Of a stretch of DNA of 64,000 nucleotides, positions 1-7,850 are shown in pieces. Each line of letters opens with the position of its first letter. The stretch's first letter is position 1. Where the stretch lies: contig NZ_SSON01000078.1 in assembly GCF_029871245.1 (NCBI RefSeq), forward strand, positions 62,001 through 126,000, in the 5' to 3' direction. The position numbers and the translations under genes are program-made. The DNA is from Pseudomonas sp. BN102 (GTDB lineage Bacteria > Pseudomonadota > Gammaproteobacteria > Pseudomonadales > Pseudomonadaceae). The notes beneath the pieces are model-generated. The model was not told where the DNA came from. It did no database searches and saw nothing but the letters and a program-made list of their open reading frames with translations.

Positions 1-1
1 C

Positions 2-619
2 GGCGAGCGCCCCATGGCCCGGCTCGCCCGCCTCGGCCTGCTGGGACCGCGCTTTCAGGCCGTGCACATGACCCAGGTGGACGACGCCGACCTCGCCCAA
101 CTGGTGGAAAGCAACAGCAGCGTGATCCACTGCCCCGAATCCAACCTCAAGCTGGCCAGCGGCTTCTGCCCAGTGGAACGCCTCTGGCAGGCCGGCGTCA
201 ATGTCGCCATCGGCACCGATGGCGCAGCCAGCAACAACGACCTGGACCTGCTCGGCGAAACCCGCACCGCCGCCCTCCTGGCCAAGGCGGTCGCCGGCTC
301 GGCCAGCGCCCTGGATGCCCACCGCGCCCTGCGCATGGCCACGCTGAATGGCGCACGTGCCCTGGGGCTCGAGCAGGACACCGGCTCCCTGGAAGTCGGC
401 AAGGCTGCCGACCTGGTCGCCTTCGACCTTTCCGGGCTGGCCCAGCAACCGGTCTACGACCCGGTTTCCCAACTCATCTATGCCACCGGGCGCGATTCGG
501 TGCGGCACCTCTGGGTCGACGGCAAGCAACTGCTGGACGACGGCCGCCTGACCCGCCTGGACGAAGAGCGCCTGGGCGTCACCGCCCGCGCCTGGGGCGA
601 TCGCATCGCCGGCCGCTGA
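2..619 (+). CDS. mtaD: 5-methylthioadenosine/S-adenosylhomocysteine deaminase (C-terminal part)
   Basis: The reading frame is open from the window edge, so the N-terminus is missing. The visible 205 or so residues are the C-terminal half of a TRZ/ATZ-family amidohydrolase: a metal-site segment [13 protein letters not shown], an [12 protein letters not shown] stretch that follows the metal-binding strand, and the C-terminal beta-sandwich ([16 protein letters not shown]). The family deaminates 5'-methylthioadenosine or S-adenosylhomocysteine in the cytoplasm. In Pseudomonas the MTA deaminase lies directly upstream of ubiG, as here (21 bp gap), which supports the MtaD assignment over other amidohydrolases. 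The N-terminal HxH metal ligands lie outside the window, so the catalytic site cannot be checked in full. Confidence 0.85.
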   Translation, partial: GERPMARLARLGLLGPRFQAVHMTQVDDADLAQLVESNSSVIHCPESNLKLASGFCPVERLWQAGVNVAIGTDGAASNNDLDLLGETRTAALLAKAVAGSASALDAHRALRMATLNGARALGLEQDTGSLEVGKAADLVAFDLSGLAQQPVYDPVSQLIYATGRDSVRHLWVDGKQLLDDGRLTRLDEERLGVTARAWGDRIAGR

Positions 620-640
620 ATTCTGTTTCGAGGACATCCC

Positions 641-1339
641 ATGACCAACGTCGATCACGTCGAAATCGCCAAGTTCGAGGCCCTCGCCCACCGCTGGTGG
701 GACCGCGAGAGCGAGTTCAAACCCCTGCACGACATCAACCCGCTGCGGGTCAACTGGATTGACGAACGCGTCAAGCTGGCCGGCAAGAAGGTGCTGGACG
801 TCGGTTGCGGCGGCGGCATCCTCAGCGAATCCATGGCCCAGCGCGGCGCCACGGTCACCGGCATCGACATGGGTGAAGCGCCCCTGGCGGTGGCCCAGCT
901 GCACCAGCTGGAGTCCGGCGTACCAGTGGAGTACCGGCGCATCACCGCCGAAGCCCTGGCCGCCGAGATGCCGGGCCAGTTCGATGTGGTCACCTGCATG
1001 GAAATGCTCGAACACGTGCCGGACCCGGCCTCGGTGATCCGCGCCTGCCATACCCTGGTGAAGCCGGGCGGCCAGGTGTTCTTCTCCACCATCAACCGCA
1101 ACCCCAAGGCCTATCTCTTCGCCATTGTCGGCGCCGAGTACATCATGGGCCTGCTGCCCCGCGGCACCCACGACTTCAAGAAATTCATCCGTCCCTCCGA
1201 GCTTGGCGCCTGGAGCCGTGCGGCCAGCCTGACGGTCAAGGACATCATCGGCCTGACGTACAATCCGCTGACCAAGCACTACAAGCTGGAAGCTGACGTC
1301 GACGTCAACTACATGATCCAGACCCTGCGCGAGGATTGA
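641..1339 (+). CDS. ubiG: Ubiquinone biosynthesis O-methyltransferase UbiG
   Basis: This 232-residue class I SAM-dependent methyltransferase carries the SAM-binding motif [13 protein letters not shown] (about residues 51-63) and the acidic post-motif GIDMGE. The family performs both O-methylations of ubiquinone synthesis in the cytoplasm or at the membrane. The N-terminus ([17 protein letters not shown]) and C-terminal [10 protein letters not shown] are characteristic of UbiG, and the length is normal. The start is supported by an upstream GAGGACA purine stretch. It sits between mtaD and mupP, with only 5 bp to the mupP start, so the three genes are probably cotranscribed. Confidence 0.96.
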   Translation: MTNVDHVEIAKFEALAHRWWDRESEFKPLHDINPLRVNWIDERVKLAGKKVLDVGCGGGILSESMAQRGATVTGIDMGEAPLAVAQLHQLESGVPVEYRRITAEALAAEMPGQFDVVTCMEMLEHVPDPASVIRACHTLVKPGGQVFFSTINRNPKAYLFAIVGAEYIMGLLPRGTHDFKKFIRPSELGAWSRAASLTVKDIIGLTYNPLTKHYKLEADVDVNYMIQTLRED

Positions 1340-1344
1340 CCGGC

Positions 1345-2016
1345 ATGCGACTCAGAGCGGTTCTCTTCGATATGGACGGCACCCTGCTGGACTCGGCGCC
1401 GGACTTCATCGCCATCTGCCAGGCCATGCGCGCCGAACGCGGCCTGCCGCCGCAGGACGAGCGACTGATCCGCGACGTGGTCTCCGGCGGCGCCCGCGCC
1501 ATGGTCGCCTGCGCCTTCGAGATGGACCCGGACGCAGCGGAATTCGAGCCCCTGCGCCTGGAATTCCTCGAGCGCTACCAGAGCCACTGCGCCGTACTCA
1601 CCCGCCCCTTCGACGGCATCGACGAGCTGCTGGCGGACATTGAGCAGGCCAAGCTGATCTGGGGCGTGGTGACCAACAAGCCGGTGCGTTTCGCCGAACC
1701 CATCATGGAGCAGCTCGGCCTCGCCGATCGCTCCGCCGTGCTGATCTGCCCCGACCATGTGAAGAACAGCAAGCCCGACCCGGAAATGCTGCTGCTCGCC
1801 TGCAGCAAGCTGAACCTGGACCCGGCCAGCGTGCTCTTCGTCGGTGACGACCTGCGCGATATCGAGTCCGGCCGCGCCGCCGGCACCCGCACCGCCGCAG
1901 TCAGCTACGGCTACATCCACCCCAGCGACAACCCCACGCACTGGGGCGCCGACGTGGTGGTCGACCATCCGCTTGAATTGCGCGCCGTACTCGATCGCGC
2001 GCTGTGCAGCTGCTGA
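1345..2016 (+). CDS. mupP: N-acetylmuramic acid 6-phosphate phosphatase MupP
   Basis: This 223-residue HAD-superfamily phosphatase has motif [11 protein letters not shown] (nucleophile D9, acid/base D11), motif II VVTNK, the motif III lysine in [10 protein letters not shown] and motif [14 protein letters not shown]. In Pseudomonas the HAD gene next to ubiG is MupP, which dephosphorylates MurNAc-6-P in the anabolic peptidoglycan recycling pathway and thereby affects fosfomycin tolerance and AmpC induction. From the sequence alone it could be read as a phosphoglycolate phosphatase (Gph); the context favours MupP. The ATG at 1345 is preferred over an in-frame TTG nine bases earlier that overlaps the ubiG stop. 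Confidence 0.88.
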   Translation: MRLRAVLFDMDGTLLDSAPDFIAICQAMRAERGLPPQDERLIRDVVSGGARAMVACAFEMDPDAAEFEPLRLEFLERYQSHCAVLTRPFDGIDELLADIEQAKLIWGVVTNKPVRFAEPIMEQLGLADRSAVLICPDHVKNSKPDPEMLLLACSKLNLDPASVLFVGDDLRDIESGRAAGTRTAAVSYGYIHPSDNPTHWGADVVVDHPLELRAVLDRALCSC

Positions 2017-2129
2017 GGCAGCCGCGGTAAGCTTCAAGCGACGAGCTTCAAGCTGACCGGTGCTTTCCAGATGCTTTTACCTGCTGCTTGAAGCTTGCCA
2101 CTTGCAGCTCTCCGAAGGAGCCCCTCCAC
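2017..2129. repeat. Intergenic AGCTTCAAGC-type imperfect inverted repeat
   Basis: The spacer between mupP and yciK is built from repeated CTTCAAGC / GCTTGAAG words: AAGCTTCAAGC near 2030, GAGCTTCAAGCT near 2043, and the inverse CTGCTTGAAGCTTG near 2090-2098. The arms could pair over a central loop of about 40 nt. Repeats of this kind are common in Pseudomonas intergenic regions. No ORF or clear promoter is visible. The yciK ribosome-binding site (GAAGGAG) follows at 2114. Confidence 0.5.
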
Positions 2130-2870
2130 ATGTTCCAGTACTCCGCCCGCCCCGACCTGCTCAAGGATCGGGTCATCCTGATCACCGGCGCCGGTCGCGG
2201 CATCGGTGCGGCCGCCGCCAAGACCTTTGCAGCCCATGGCGCCACCGTGCTGCTGCTGGGCAAGACCGAGGCCAGCCTGAATGCCGTCTATGACGAGATC
2301 GAGGCTGCCGGTCACCCGCAGCCCGCGGTGATCCCGTTCAACCTGGAAACCGCCCAGCCGCACCAGTACGACGAACTGGCAGCGACCCTGGAGGCCGAGT
2401 TCGGACGCATCGATGGCCTGCTGCACAATGCTTCCATCCTCGGCCCGCGCACACCCATCGAGCAGCTGTCCGGCGAAAACTTCATGCGCGTCATGCAGGT
2501 CAACGTCAACGCCATGTTCATGCTGACCAGCACACTGCTGCCGCTGCTGAAGCTGTCCAGGGACGCCTCGGTGGTCTTCACCTCCAGCAGCGTCGGCCGC
2601 AAGGGTCGCGCCTACTGGGGCGCTTACGCGGTCTCCAAGTTCGCCAGCGAAGGCCTGATGCAGGTGCTGGCCGATGAGGTCGACGGCATCGCCAGCGTCC
2701 GTGCCAACAGCGTCAATCCCGGCGCCACCCGTACCGACATGCGCGCCCAGGCCTACCCCGGTGAAAACCCTGACAACAATCCGGAACCCGCCACGATCAT
2801 GCCTGTCTACCTCTATCTCATGGGGCCGGACAGCGCTGGTGTGAACGGCCAGGCTTTCGACGCGCAATGA
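2130..2870 (+). CDS. yciK: YciK-type short-chain dehydrogenase/reductase
   Basis: This 246-residue classical SDR has the cofactor motif TGAGRGIG (about residues 19-26), NAS in place of NAG, the catalytic Ser in TSSSVGRKG, and YWGAYAVSK giving the Tyr-xxx-Lys pair. The Pseudomonas gene in this position is called YciK; its substrate is unknown. The start at 2130 is set by the GAAGGAG Shine-Dalgarno 10 bases upstream; the longer frame reaching back to 2088 would read through the repeat. It follows mupP in the same orientation, so it may be the last gene of the mtaD-ubiG-mupP-yciK unit. Confidence 0.85.
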   Translation: MFQYSARPDLLKDRVILITGAGRGIGAAAAKTFAAHGATVLLLGKTEASLNAVYDEIEAAGHPQPAVIPFNLETAQPHQYDELAATLEAEFGRIDGLLHNASILGPRTPIEQLSGENFMRVMQVNVNAMFMLTSTLLPLLKLSRDASVVFTSSSVGRKGRAYWGAYAVSKFASEGLMQVLADEVDGIASVRANSVNPGATRTDMRAQAYPGENPDNNPEPATIMPVYLYLMGPDSAGVNGQAFDAQ

Positions 2871-3049
2871 CCTCCCTCCGCGGCGGTCATCGGACCGCCG
2901 CAGCCTCCGTCAGTTTTCCGACGACTCCGCCCCGTGAACGGCATCACATTGCCACTATTTCGCCACCAGCCGGCAAAGGCTTGCCGCCTGGCGTCGAAAG
3001 AAAATGCTAACTGATTGAAAAACAAGGTTTTCAACTGCTTACGAGCTCC
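2871..3049. other. Intergenic region upstream of the diguanylate cyclase
   Basis: This non-coding stretch contains a short dyad just after yciK (GCGGCGGTCAT / GGACCGCCGCAG around 2880-2902). The dyad could act as a terminator stem but lacks a T-tract. The downstream part is relatively AT-rich (2995-3050) and leads into a sigma54-like promoter. No additional gene is seen. Confidence 0.4.
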
Positions 3050-3065
3050 TGGCACGAAATTAGCT
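3050..3065 (+). promoter_or_regulatory. Sigma54-like promoter for the diguanylate cyclase
   Basis: TGGCACGAAATTAGCT matches the RpoN consensus (TGGCACG-N4-TTGCW) except for one base in the -12 element. The diagnostic GG (3051-3052) and GC (3063-3064) are separated by the required 10 bp. Transcription would start near 3075, about 35 bases before the ATG at 3109. No activator site was identified. This is inferred from consensus only. Confidence 0.5.
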
Positions 3066-3108
3066 CTATGCCCGGTGTCGTCGCTATTTGCGTCAGAGGT
3101 TCAATTCA

Positions 3109-4035
3109 ATGGTTCCTCCCACCCGGACCAACACCATCGATTTCGATGCCGCCAAGCTGCAGCGGCTCGGCTTCACTGGCAATCGCCAACCCAAGCTGCG
3201 CCCCACCAGCCTGGCGGAGCTGCGTCGGCAGCTGGCCCTGCAACTGCAGACCAGCCTGGAAGTCGAGCGCATCGTCAGCCTGTTCTTCGACGAAGTGCAA
3301 CGTCTGGTTCCCCTGGACGCCCTGGCCTACCACCACCAGAGCAGCGACCTGCGCCTGGAACTCGGCACCCGCTCCAGCCATTCCGCAGGCTACCGCCTCA
3401 GCCACGAAGGCGAGTACCTGGGCGAGCTGATCTTCCGCCGCAACCAGCGCTTCGACGAGCAGGAGCTGAATCAGCTGGAATCCCTGCTCTCCAGCCTGCT
3501 CTTCCCGCTGCGCAACGCCTTGCTCTACCGCGCCGCGATCCAGAGCGCACTGCGCGACCCACTGACCGACACCGGCAACCGCATCGCCATGGAGCAGACC
3601 CTGCAGCGCGAGGTTGACCTGGCGCGGCGCAACCTGCAGCCACTGTCCGTGCTGATGCTGGACATCGATCACTTCAAGCGGATCAACGACCAGTACGGCC
3701 ATGGCACAGGCGATGAAGTGCTGAAGGCGGTGGCCACCACGCTCAAGGCACGCCTGCGCAATGTCGACATGGTGTTCCGCTTCGGCGGCGAGGAATTCCT
3801 CGTGCTGCTCTCCGGAACCTGCCGCGAAGCCGCTGCCCTGGTGGGCGAACGCCTGCGCCTGGGCATCCTCGAATTGCAGTACCTGGTCCAGGGCCATCCG
3901 CTGGACCTGTCCATCAGCCTCGGTTGCGCCACCCTGCTCCCGGCCGAATCGGTAGACAGCCTGCTGCGCCGCGCGGACAACGCCCTTTATGTGGCCAAAC
4001 GGGAAGGTCGCAACCGGCTGTCCATGGCCGGCTGA
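3109..4035 (+). CDS. GGDEF-domain diguanylate cyclase
   Basis: This 308-residue cytoplasmic protein has an N-terminal GAF-like sensory region (about residues 35-145) and a C-terminal GGDEF domain (about 150-305). The active-site loop is GGEEF at residues 226-230, so cyclic-di-GMP synthesis from GTP is expected. An RNVD tetrad (RxxD) ends five residues before GGEEF, the position of the canonical inhibitory I-site, suggesting product feedback. LDIDHFKRIND supplies the metal/nucleotide-binding Asp. No transmembrane segment or EAL domain is visible. The ATG at 3109 is preceded by AGAGG, better than the TTG at 3088. It converges on rluB across a shared terminator. Confidence 0.88.
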   Translation: MVPPTRTNTIDFDAAKLQRLGFTGNRQPKLRPTSLAELRRQLALQLQTSLEVERIVSLFFDEVQRLVPLDALAYHHQSSDLRLELGTRSSHSAGYRLSHEGEYLGELIFRRNQRFDEQELNQLESLLSSLLFPLRNALLYRAAIQSALRDPLTDTGNRIAMEQTLQREVDLARRNLQPLSVLMLDIDHFKRINDQYGHGTGDEVLKAVATTLKARLRNVDMVFRFGGEEFLVLLSGTCREAAALVGERLRLGILELQYLVQGHPLDLSISLGCATLLPAESVDSLLRRADNALYVAKREGRNRLSMAG

Positions 4036-4050
4036 TTGCCGATCCCCCCA

Positions 4051-4092
4051 TTGCGGGAGCGATTTCAATCGCGAATGAATTCGCTCCCGCAA
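4051..4092. repeat. Dispersed GCGAATGAATTCGC-type palindromic repeat, copy 1
   Basis: The arms TTGCGGGAGCGA and TTCGCTCCCGCAA face each other across a loop containing TCGCGAATGAATTCGC. The same core recurs near 17501, 24635, 30140, 60160 and 60230, always between genes or at a gene end, like REP elements of Pseudomonas. Confidence 0.65.
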
Positions 4093-4106
4093 GACGGAAG
4101 CTGAAC

Positions 4107-4137
4107 AAAAAAGAAGGGGCTCGATGAGCCCCTTCTT
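4107..4137 (-). terminator. Rho-independent terminator after rluB
   Basis: A perfect 12-bp stem (arms 4111-4122 and 4126-4137) with a 3-nt loop lies just after the rluB stop at 4152. On the minus strand it is followed by a run of Ts, the complement of A4107-4112. On the plus strand it is followed only by a T-rich CTTCATTTC, so it may also stop readthrough from the diguanylate cyclase. Confidence 0.85.
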
Positions 4138-4151
4138 CATTTCGCCTGGAA

Positions 4152-5588
4152 TCAGCGCTTGCGACCGAAACCCGGACGCTGGCCTTCGCCGCCGGGCGGA
4201 CCGCTGCGCTTGTTCTGCGGACGCTGCGGCTTGCGGGCCGGGCGATCCGCCAGCTCGACGGCCGGACGCTCGCCATGGGACTTGGCCGGGCGCTTCTTGT
4301 TCACGTCGCGCGGACGGTCGGCTACCGGCGTGCTGCGCGGCGCGCGAGCGGGACGCTCGTCACCTTCGCGACGCGGACCACGGGCCGGACGCTCACCACC
4401 TTCACTGCGCGGACCACGGGCCGGACGCTCGTCACCCTCACGGCGCGGACCACGAGCCGGACGCTCGTCACCCTCACGGCGCGGACCACGAGTCGGACGC
4501 TCGCCGCCCTCGCTGCGCGGGCCACGAGCCGGACGCTCTTCGCCGTCACGGCGCGGACCACGGGCTGGACGCTCGTCACCCTCACGGCGCGGACCACGAG
4601 CCGGGCGCTCGCCGCCTTCGCTGCGCGGACCACGGGCCGGACGCTCGTCGCCGTCACGGCGTGGAGCACGAGCCGGGCGCTCATCGCCCTCGTGGCGCGG
4701 GCCACGGGCGGGACGCTGGTCGTCTTCGCGACGCGGCGCACGCGCGCCCACCGGCTTGGCCGACTTGCGCTGCAGGCGATCCAGCTTCTCGCGGAACTTG
4801 CCCTTCATGGCCGGCAGGGCCACGGGCTTCAGGCCAACCTCGGTGCTGAGGATGTCCACTTCGCTCTGGCTCATTTCGCGCCAGCGACCCATGGTCAGGT
4901 CGGAGGTGATGAACACCGGGCCGAAACGCACGCGCTTCAGGCGGCTGACCACCAGCCCCTGGGACTCCCAGAGACGGCGTACTTCACGGTTGCGGCCTTC
5001 CATCACCACGCAGTGGTACCAGTGGTTCAGGCCTTCGCCGCCGGGGGCTTCCTTGATGTCGGTGAACTTGGCCGGGCCGTCGTCCAGCATCACGCCGCGC
5101 TTGAGGTTTTCCAGCATCTCGTCGGTGACTTCGCCACGCACGCGCACCGCGTACTCGCGGTCCATCTCGAAGGAAGGGTGCATCAGGCGGTTGGCCAGTT
5201 CGCCATCGGTGGTGAACAGCAACAGGCCGGTGGTGTTGATGTCGAGGCGGCCGATGTTGATCCAGCGGCCGGCTTTCAGCCGTGGTAGGCGCTCGAACAC
5301 GGTGGGGCGGCCTTCCGGATCGTCGCGGGTGCAGACTTCGCCTTCCGGCTTGTTGTAGATCAGCACGCGACGGACGCTTTCGGCTTCTTCCTCGCGTTTG
5401 AGCAGGCGACCGTCGACGCTGATGGCGTCATGGCTATCGACGCGCTGGCCAAGGGTGGCGGCTTCGCCGTTGACCTTGACCCGGCCTTCGGTGATCCAGG
5501 CCTCGATATCACGGCGCGAGGCCAGCCCCATGCGGGCCAGGACCTTCTGCAGTTTTTCCCCTGCGGGGCTGTATTCGACTTCACTCAC
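4152..5588 (-). CDS. rluB: 23S rRNA pseudouridine(2605) synthase RluB with repeat tail
   Basis: This 478-residue protein has an N-terminal S4 RNA-binding domain (residues 10-60), then the RsuA/RluB-type pseudouridine synthase fold with the catalytic GRLDINTTG (Asp116). The family isomerises a uridine in the peptidyl-transferase region of 23S rRNA. The start is the GTG at 5588, preceded by GGGAGG; the longer frame to 5639 crosses the scpB terminator. From about residue 285 the protein becomes an Arg/Pro/Gly-rich low-complexity tail containing eleven tandem 12-residue units of the form RREGDERPARGP, probably disordered and RNA-binding. Codon use stays typical. Confidence 0.95.
   Translation of the reverse strand: MSEVEYSPAGEKLQKVLARMGLASRRDIEAWITEGRVKVNGEAATLGQRVDSHDAISVDGRLLKREEEAESVRRVLIYNKPEGEVCTRDDPEGRPTVFERLPRLKAGRWINIGRLDINTTGLLLFTTDGELANRLMHPSFEMDREYAVRVRGEVTDEMLENLKRGVMLDDGPAKFTDIKEAPGGEGLNHWYHCVVMEGRNREVRRLWESQGLVVSRLKRVRFGPVFITSDLTMGRWREMSQSEVDILSTEVGLKPVALPAMKGKFREKLDRLQRKSAKPVGARAPRREDDQRPARGPRHEGDERPARAPRRDGDERPARGPRSEGGERPARGPRREGDERPARGPRRDGEERPARGPRSEGGERPTRGPRREGDERPARGPRREGDERPARGPRSEGGERPARGPRREGDERPARAPRSTPVADRPRDVNKKRPAKSHGERPAVELADRPARKPQRPQNKRSGPPGGEGQRPGFGRKR
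4338..4736. repeat. Coding tandem repeat, 36-bp units, in the rluB tail
   Basis: Eleven head-to-tail 36-bp units encode variants of RREGDERPARGP on the minus strand. Units 4, 7 and 10 start with RSEGG, so units 4-11 also show a 108-bp three-unit period, indicating expansion of a block of three. The array stays in frame throughout. Such arrays can change copy number by slippage or recombination. Confidence 0.9.
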
Positions 5589-5611
5589 TGGGCACCTCCC
5601 GGTGTGGCAGT

Positions 5612-5638
5612 AAAAAGGCCGCGCATCATACGCGGCCA
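5612..5638 (-). terminator. Rho-independent terminator of scpAB
   Basis: A GGCCGCG/CGCGGCC stem (5617-5623 and 5631-5637) with a 7-nt loop is followed, on the minus strand, by five Ts (5612-5616). It lies 60 bp after the scpB stop and 24 bp before the rluB start. It should end scpAB transcripts or attenuate entry into rluB. Confidence 0.8.
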
Positions 5639-5698
5639 ATGGGACTGAGGCTAGTTGAGCCTTGCTGCGGCGTCAGCCTCGCTGCCGACCGGTGGCGG

Positions 5699-6487
5699 TC
5701 AATGCAGGGTTTCGTCCGGCAGCGGCTCGTCGTCGTTCTCAGTGGCGACGGCCTCCGACTCTTCTGGAAGGGTCTGGAGCAGATCGTCGAAATCCGTCTT
5801 CAGGCCCTCCTCCATGCTGTCCAGTTCCGCCAGCAGGCTGCGGAAGCTGGTTTCCTCGCGCGGCTCGGTCACATCCTCGGCGTCGGCGCGCGCCTGCAGA
5901 CCCTCGGGCACCGGGGCCTCGCCATCATCCAGGCCCAGCACCGGCTCGGGCTCCAGCTCGCGCAGGGCAGCCAGCGGCGGCAATTCTTCCAGGCTTTTCA
6001 GGTTGAAGTGATCGAGGAAGGCGCGGGTGGTGGCGAACATCGCCGGCTTGCCGGGCACGTCGCGGTAGCCGACCACCCGTATCCATTCGCGCTCGAGCAG
6101 GGTCTTGACGATCTGGCTGTTGACCGCGACGCCGCGGATATCCTCGATTTCGCCACGGGTGATGGGTTGCCGATAGGCCACCAGCGCGAGGGTCTCCAGC
6201 ATGGCGCGGGAGTAGCGTTGCGGACGCTCCTCCCAGAGTCGGCCGACCCAGGGGGCGAAGCGCTCGCGCACCTGCAGCCGGTAGCCGGAAGCCACCTCGC
6301 GCAGCTCGAAGGCCCGCCCTTCGCAGGTTCGCGCCAGCACTGCCAGGGCCGAGCGGATCATCGACAGCTCGGGGCGCTCGGCCTCCTCGAAGAGTTCGGC
6401 CAGGCGCTCCAGCGACAAAGGCTTGCCGGAGGCCAGCAGAAAGGCTTCCAGCAACGATGCGAGTTCGTTGGGGTCGTTGAGGTTCAT
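5699..6487 (-). CDS. scpB: Segregation and condensation protein ScpB
   Basis: This 262-residue kleisin-associated protein has paired winged-helix domains (about residues 1-170; LVAYRQPITRGEIEDIRGV is the family signature region) and an acidic, probably disordered C-terminal extension of about 80 residues, which is typical in Pseudomonas. ScpB dimers bind ScpA and SMC and act in chromosome condensation and segregation. Its ATG follows the scpA stop codon with no gap, so the two are translationally coupled. Confidence 0.94.
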   Translation of the reverse strand: MNLNDPNELASLLEAFLLASGKPLSLERLAELFEEAERPELSMIRSALAVLARTCEGRAFELREVASGYRLQVRERFAPWVGRLWEERPQRYSRAMLETLALVAYRQPITRGEIEDIRGVAVNSQIVKTLLEREWIRVVGYRDVPGKPAMFATTRAFLDHFNLKSLEELPPLAALRELEPEPVLGLDDGEAPVPEGLQARADAEDVTEPREETSFRSLLAELDSMEEGLKTDFDDLLQTLPEESEAVATENDDEPLPDETLH

Positions 6488-7315
6488 CTACTCGGCTCTG
6501 GCGCGCACGTGGATGGCGGCGAAGGGCTCATTCTGCACCAGTTCCACCAGCTGTTCCTTGATCAGCTCCAGTACCGCCATGAAGGTGACCACCACCCCCA
6601 GGCGCCCCTCCTCCAGGGTGAACAGGCTGACGAAGGGCACGAAAGCGCCGCCCTTGAGCTTTTCCAGCACTTCGCTCATGCGCTCGCGGGTGGACAGCGC
6701 CTCGCGGGTGACCTGGTGGCTCTCGAACATGTCGGCGCGGCGCAATACCTCGGCCATGGACAGCAGCAGTTCTTCCAGGGCGACGTCCGGCAGCAGCTTG
6801 CGCGCTCGCGCTTCCGGGGCATCCAGGCGCGGCACCGTGAGGTCGCGGCCCACCCGCGGCAGCTGGTCGATGCCTTCGGCGGCCTGCTTGAAGCGTTCGT
6901 ACTCCTGGAGGCGGCGGATCAGTTCGGCGCGCGGGTCATCTTCCTCTTCTTCCGCCTCGCTGGAGCGCGGCAGCAGCATGCGCGACTTGATCTCGGCGAG
7001 CATCGCCGCCATCACCAGGTACTCGGCGGCCAGCTCCAGGCGCACCGACTTCATCAGCTCCACGTAGGACATGTACTGATGGGTGATCGCGGCGACCGGG
7101 ATGTCGAGGATGTCGATGTTCTGCTTGCGAATCAGGTAGAGCAGCAGGTCGAGCGGCCCCTCGAAGGCCTCGAGGAAAACTTCCAGGGCATCCGGCGGGA
7201 TATAGAGATCCTGCGGCAGCTCGGTGACCGCCTGGCCGTAGACCAGGGCGAAGGGCAGTTCCTGCTGGGCGCCCGCCTGGCTGTCCTGACCCTCGGAGGG
7301 CGGCGTGTTCTGCAT
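6488..7315 (-). CDS. scpA: Segregation and condensation protein ScpA (kleisin)
   Basis: This 275-residue protein has the family N-terminal signature FEGPLDLLLYLIRKQNIDI that binds the SMC neck, a central helical linker with an acidic insert (EAEEEEDD), and a C-terminal winged helix for the SMC cap. The ATG at 7315 has a GAGAGG Shine-Dalgarno. The frame is open a further 129 bases upstream, but that extension has no conserved features and lacks a good start. It is the first gene of scpA-scpB, and may feed rluB past the terminator at 5612. Confidence 0.94.
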   Translation of the reverse strand: MQNTPPSEGQDSQAGAQQELPFALVYGQAVTELPQDLYIPPDALEVFLEAFEGPLDLLLYLIRKQNIDILDIPVAAITHQYMSYVELMKSVRLELAAEYLVMAAMLAEIKSRMLLPRSSEAEEEEDDPRAELIRRLQEYERFKQAAEGIDQLPRVGRDLTVPRLDAPEARARKLLPDVALEELLLSMAEVLRRADMFESHQVTREALSTRERMSEVLEKLKGGAFVPFVSLFTLEEGRLGVVVTFMAVLELIKEQLVELVQNEPFAAIHVRARAE

Positions 7316-7484
7316 CTGTTCCTCTCGCTGCACGGCCGGTGCGGGCTGCTGCCTGGGGTGGGAAGGCACGCCGGCAATGCACCGGTCGGCGGAAAGTGGG
7401 CACGTTAGCACCATGTGCCAGACTAAAAAAGTACGACGCAGCACCCCTGGTCAGGTCTGGAGCTTAAAGCTCACGGAGGTTCCG

Positions 7485-7841
7485 ATGAAATTCGTCACCC
7501 TGATGTTCAGTGCCGTCCTGATGTTCCTCTGCCTCAGCGTGGCGCCGCTAACCACGGCCCAAGCCGGCATGATCGGCACCGATGAAGCGGTCTCGACCCA
7601 GCAACAGTCGAACGATCGCGCCAAGCTCGATGCATTTCTCACCCAGTCCAAGGTTCAGGACGAAATGCGCGCCATGGGCGTGGACGCTGCCACGGCGCGG
7701 GCCAGGGTCAAGGCCCTGACCAATGAAGAAGCCGCGCAGATAGTGCAGAAGATGGACTCGGCGCCCGCAGGGGGGAACCTCAGCACCACCGACTTCATCA
7801 TCATCCTGCTATTGATCATCCTGGTGGCGATACTGCTGTGA
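7485..7841 (+). CDS. PA2779-family small membrane-anchored protein
   Basis: This 118-residue protein has an N-terminal signal or anchor helix (residues 4-27), a soluble helical part (LDAFLTQSKVQDEMRAMGVD, then ARARVKALTNEEA) and a C-terminal hydrophobic helix (DFIIILLLIILVAILL) that ends the protein. The order signal - short helical domain with AxARVxALT - PAGG - tail helix matches the PA2779/DUF6627 family, whose function is unknown. The start is chosen from ACGGAGG 8 bases upstream. It ends 9 bp from the convergent yciO-like gene with no terminator between them. Confidence 0.75.
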   Translation: MKFVTLMFSAVLMFLCLSVAPLTTAQAGMIGTDEAVSTQQQSNDRAKLDAFLTQSKVQDEMRAMGVDAATARARVKALTNEEAAQIVQKMDSAPAGGNLSTTDFIIILLLIILVAILL

Positions 7842-7850
7842 CCGGCTGGT

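Noticed and set aside
4338-4736. Regular 36-bp repeats considered as a CRISPR array
   Set aside because: The units are contiguous without unique spacers, in frame with RluB, and encode a repeated peptide.
4159-5358. Long plus-strand frames (399 and 337 codons) opposite rluB
   Set aside because: They are antisense readings of the rluB tandem repeats, which are free of stops in several frames; no Shine-Dalgarno and no family resemblance.
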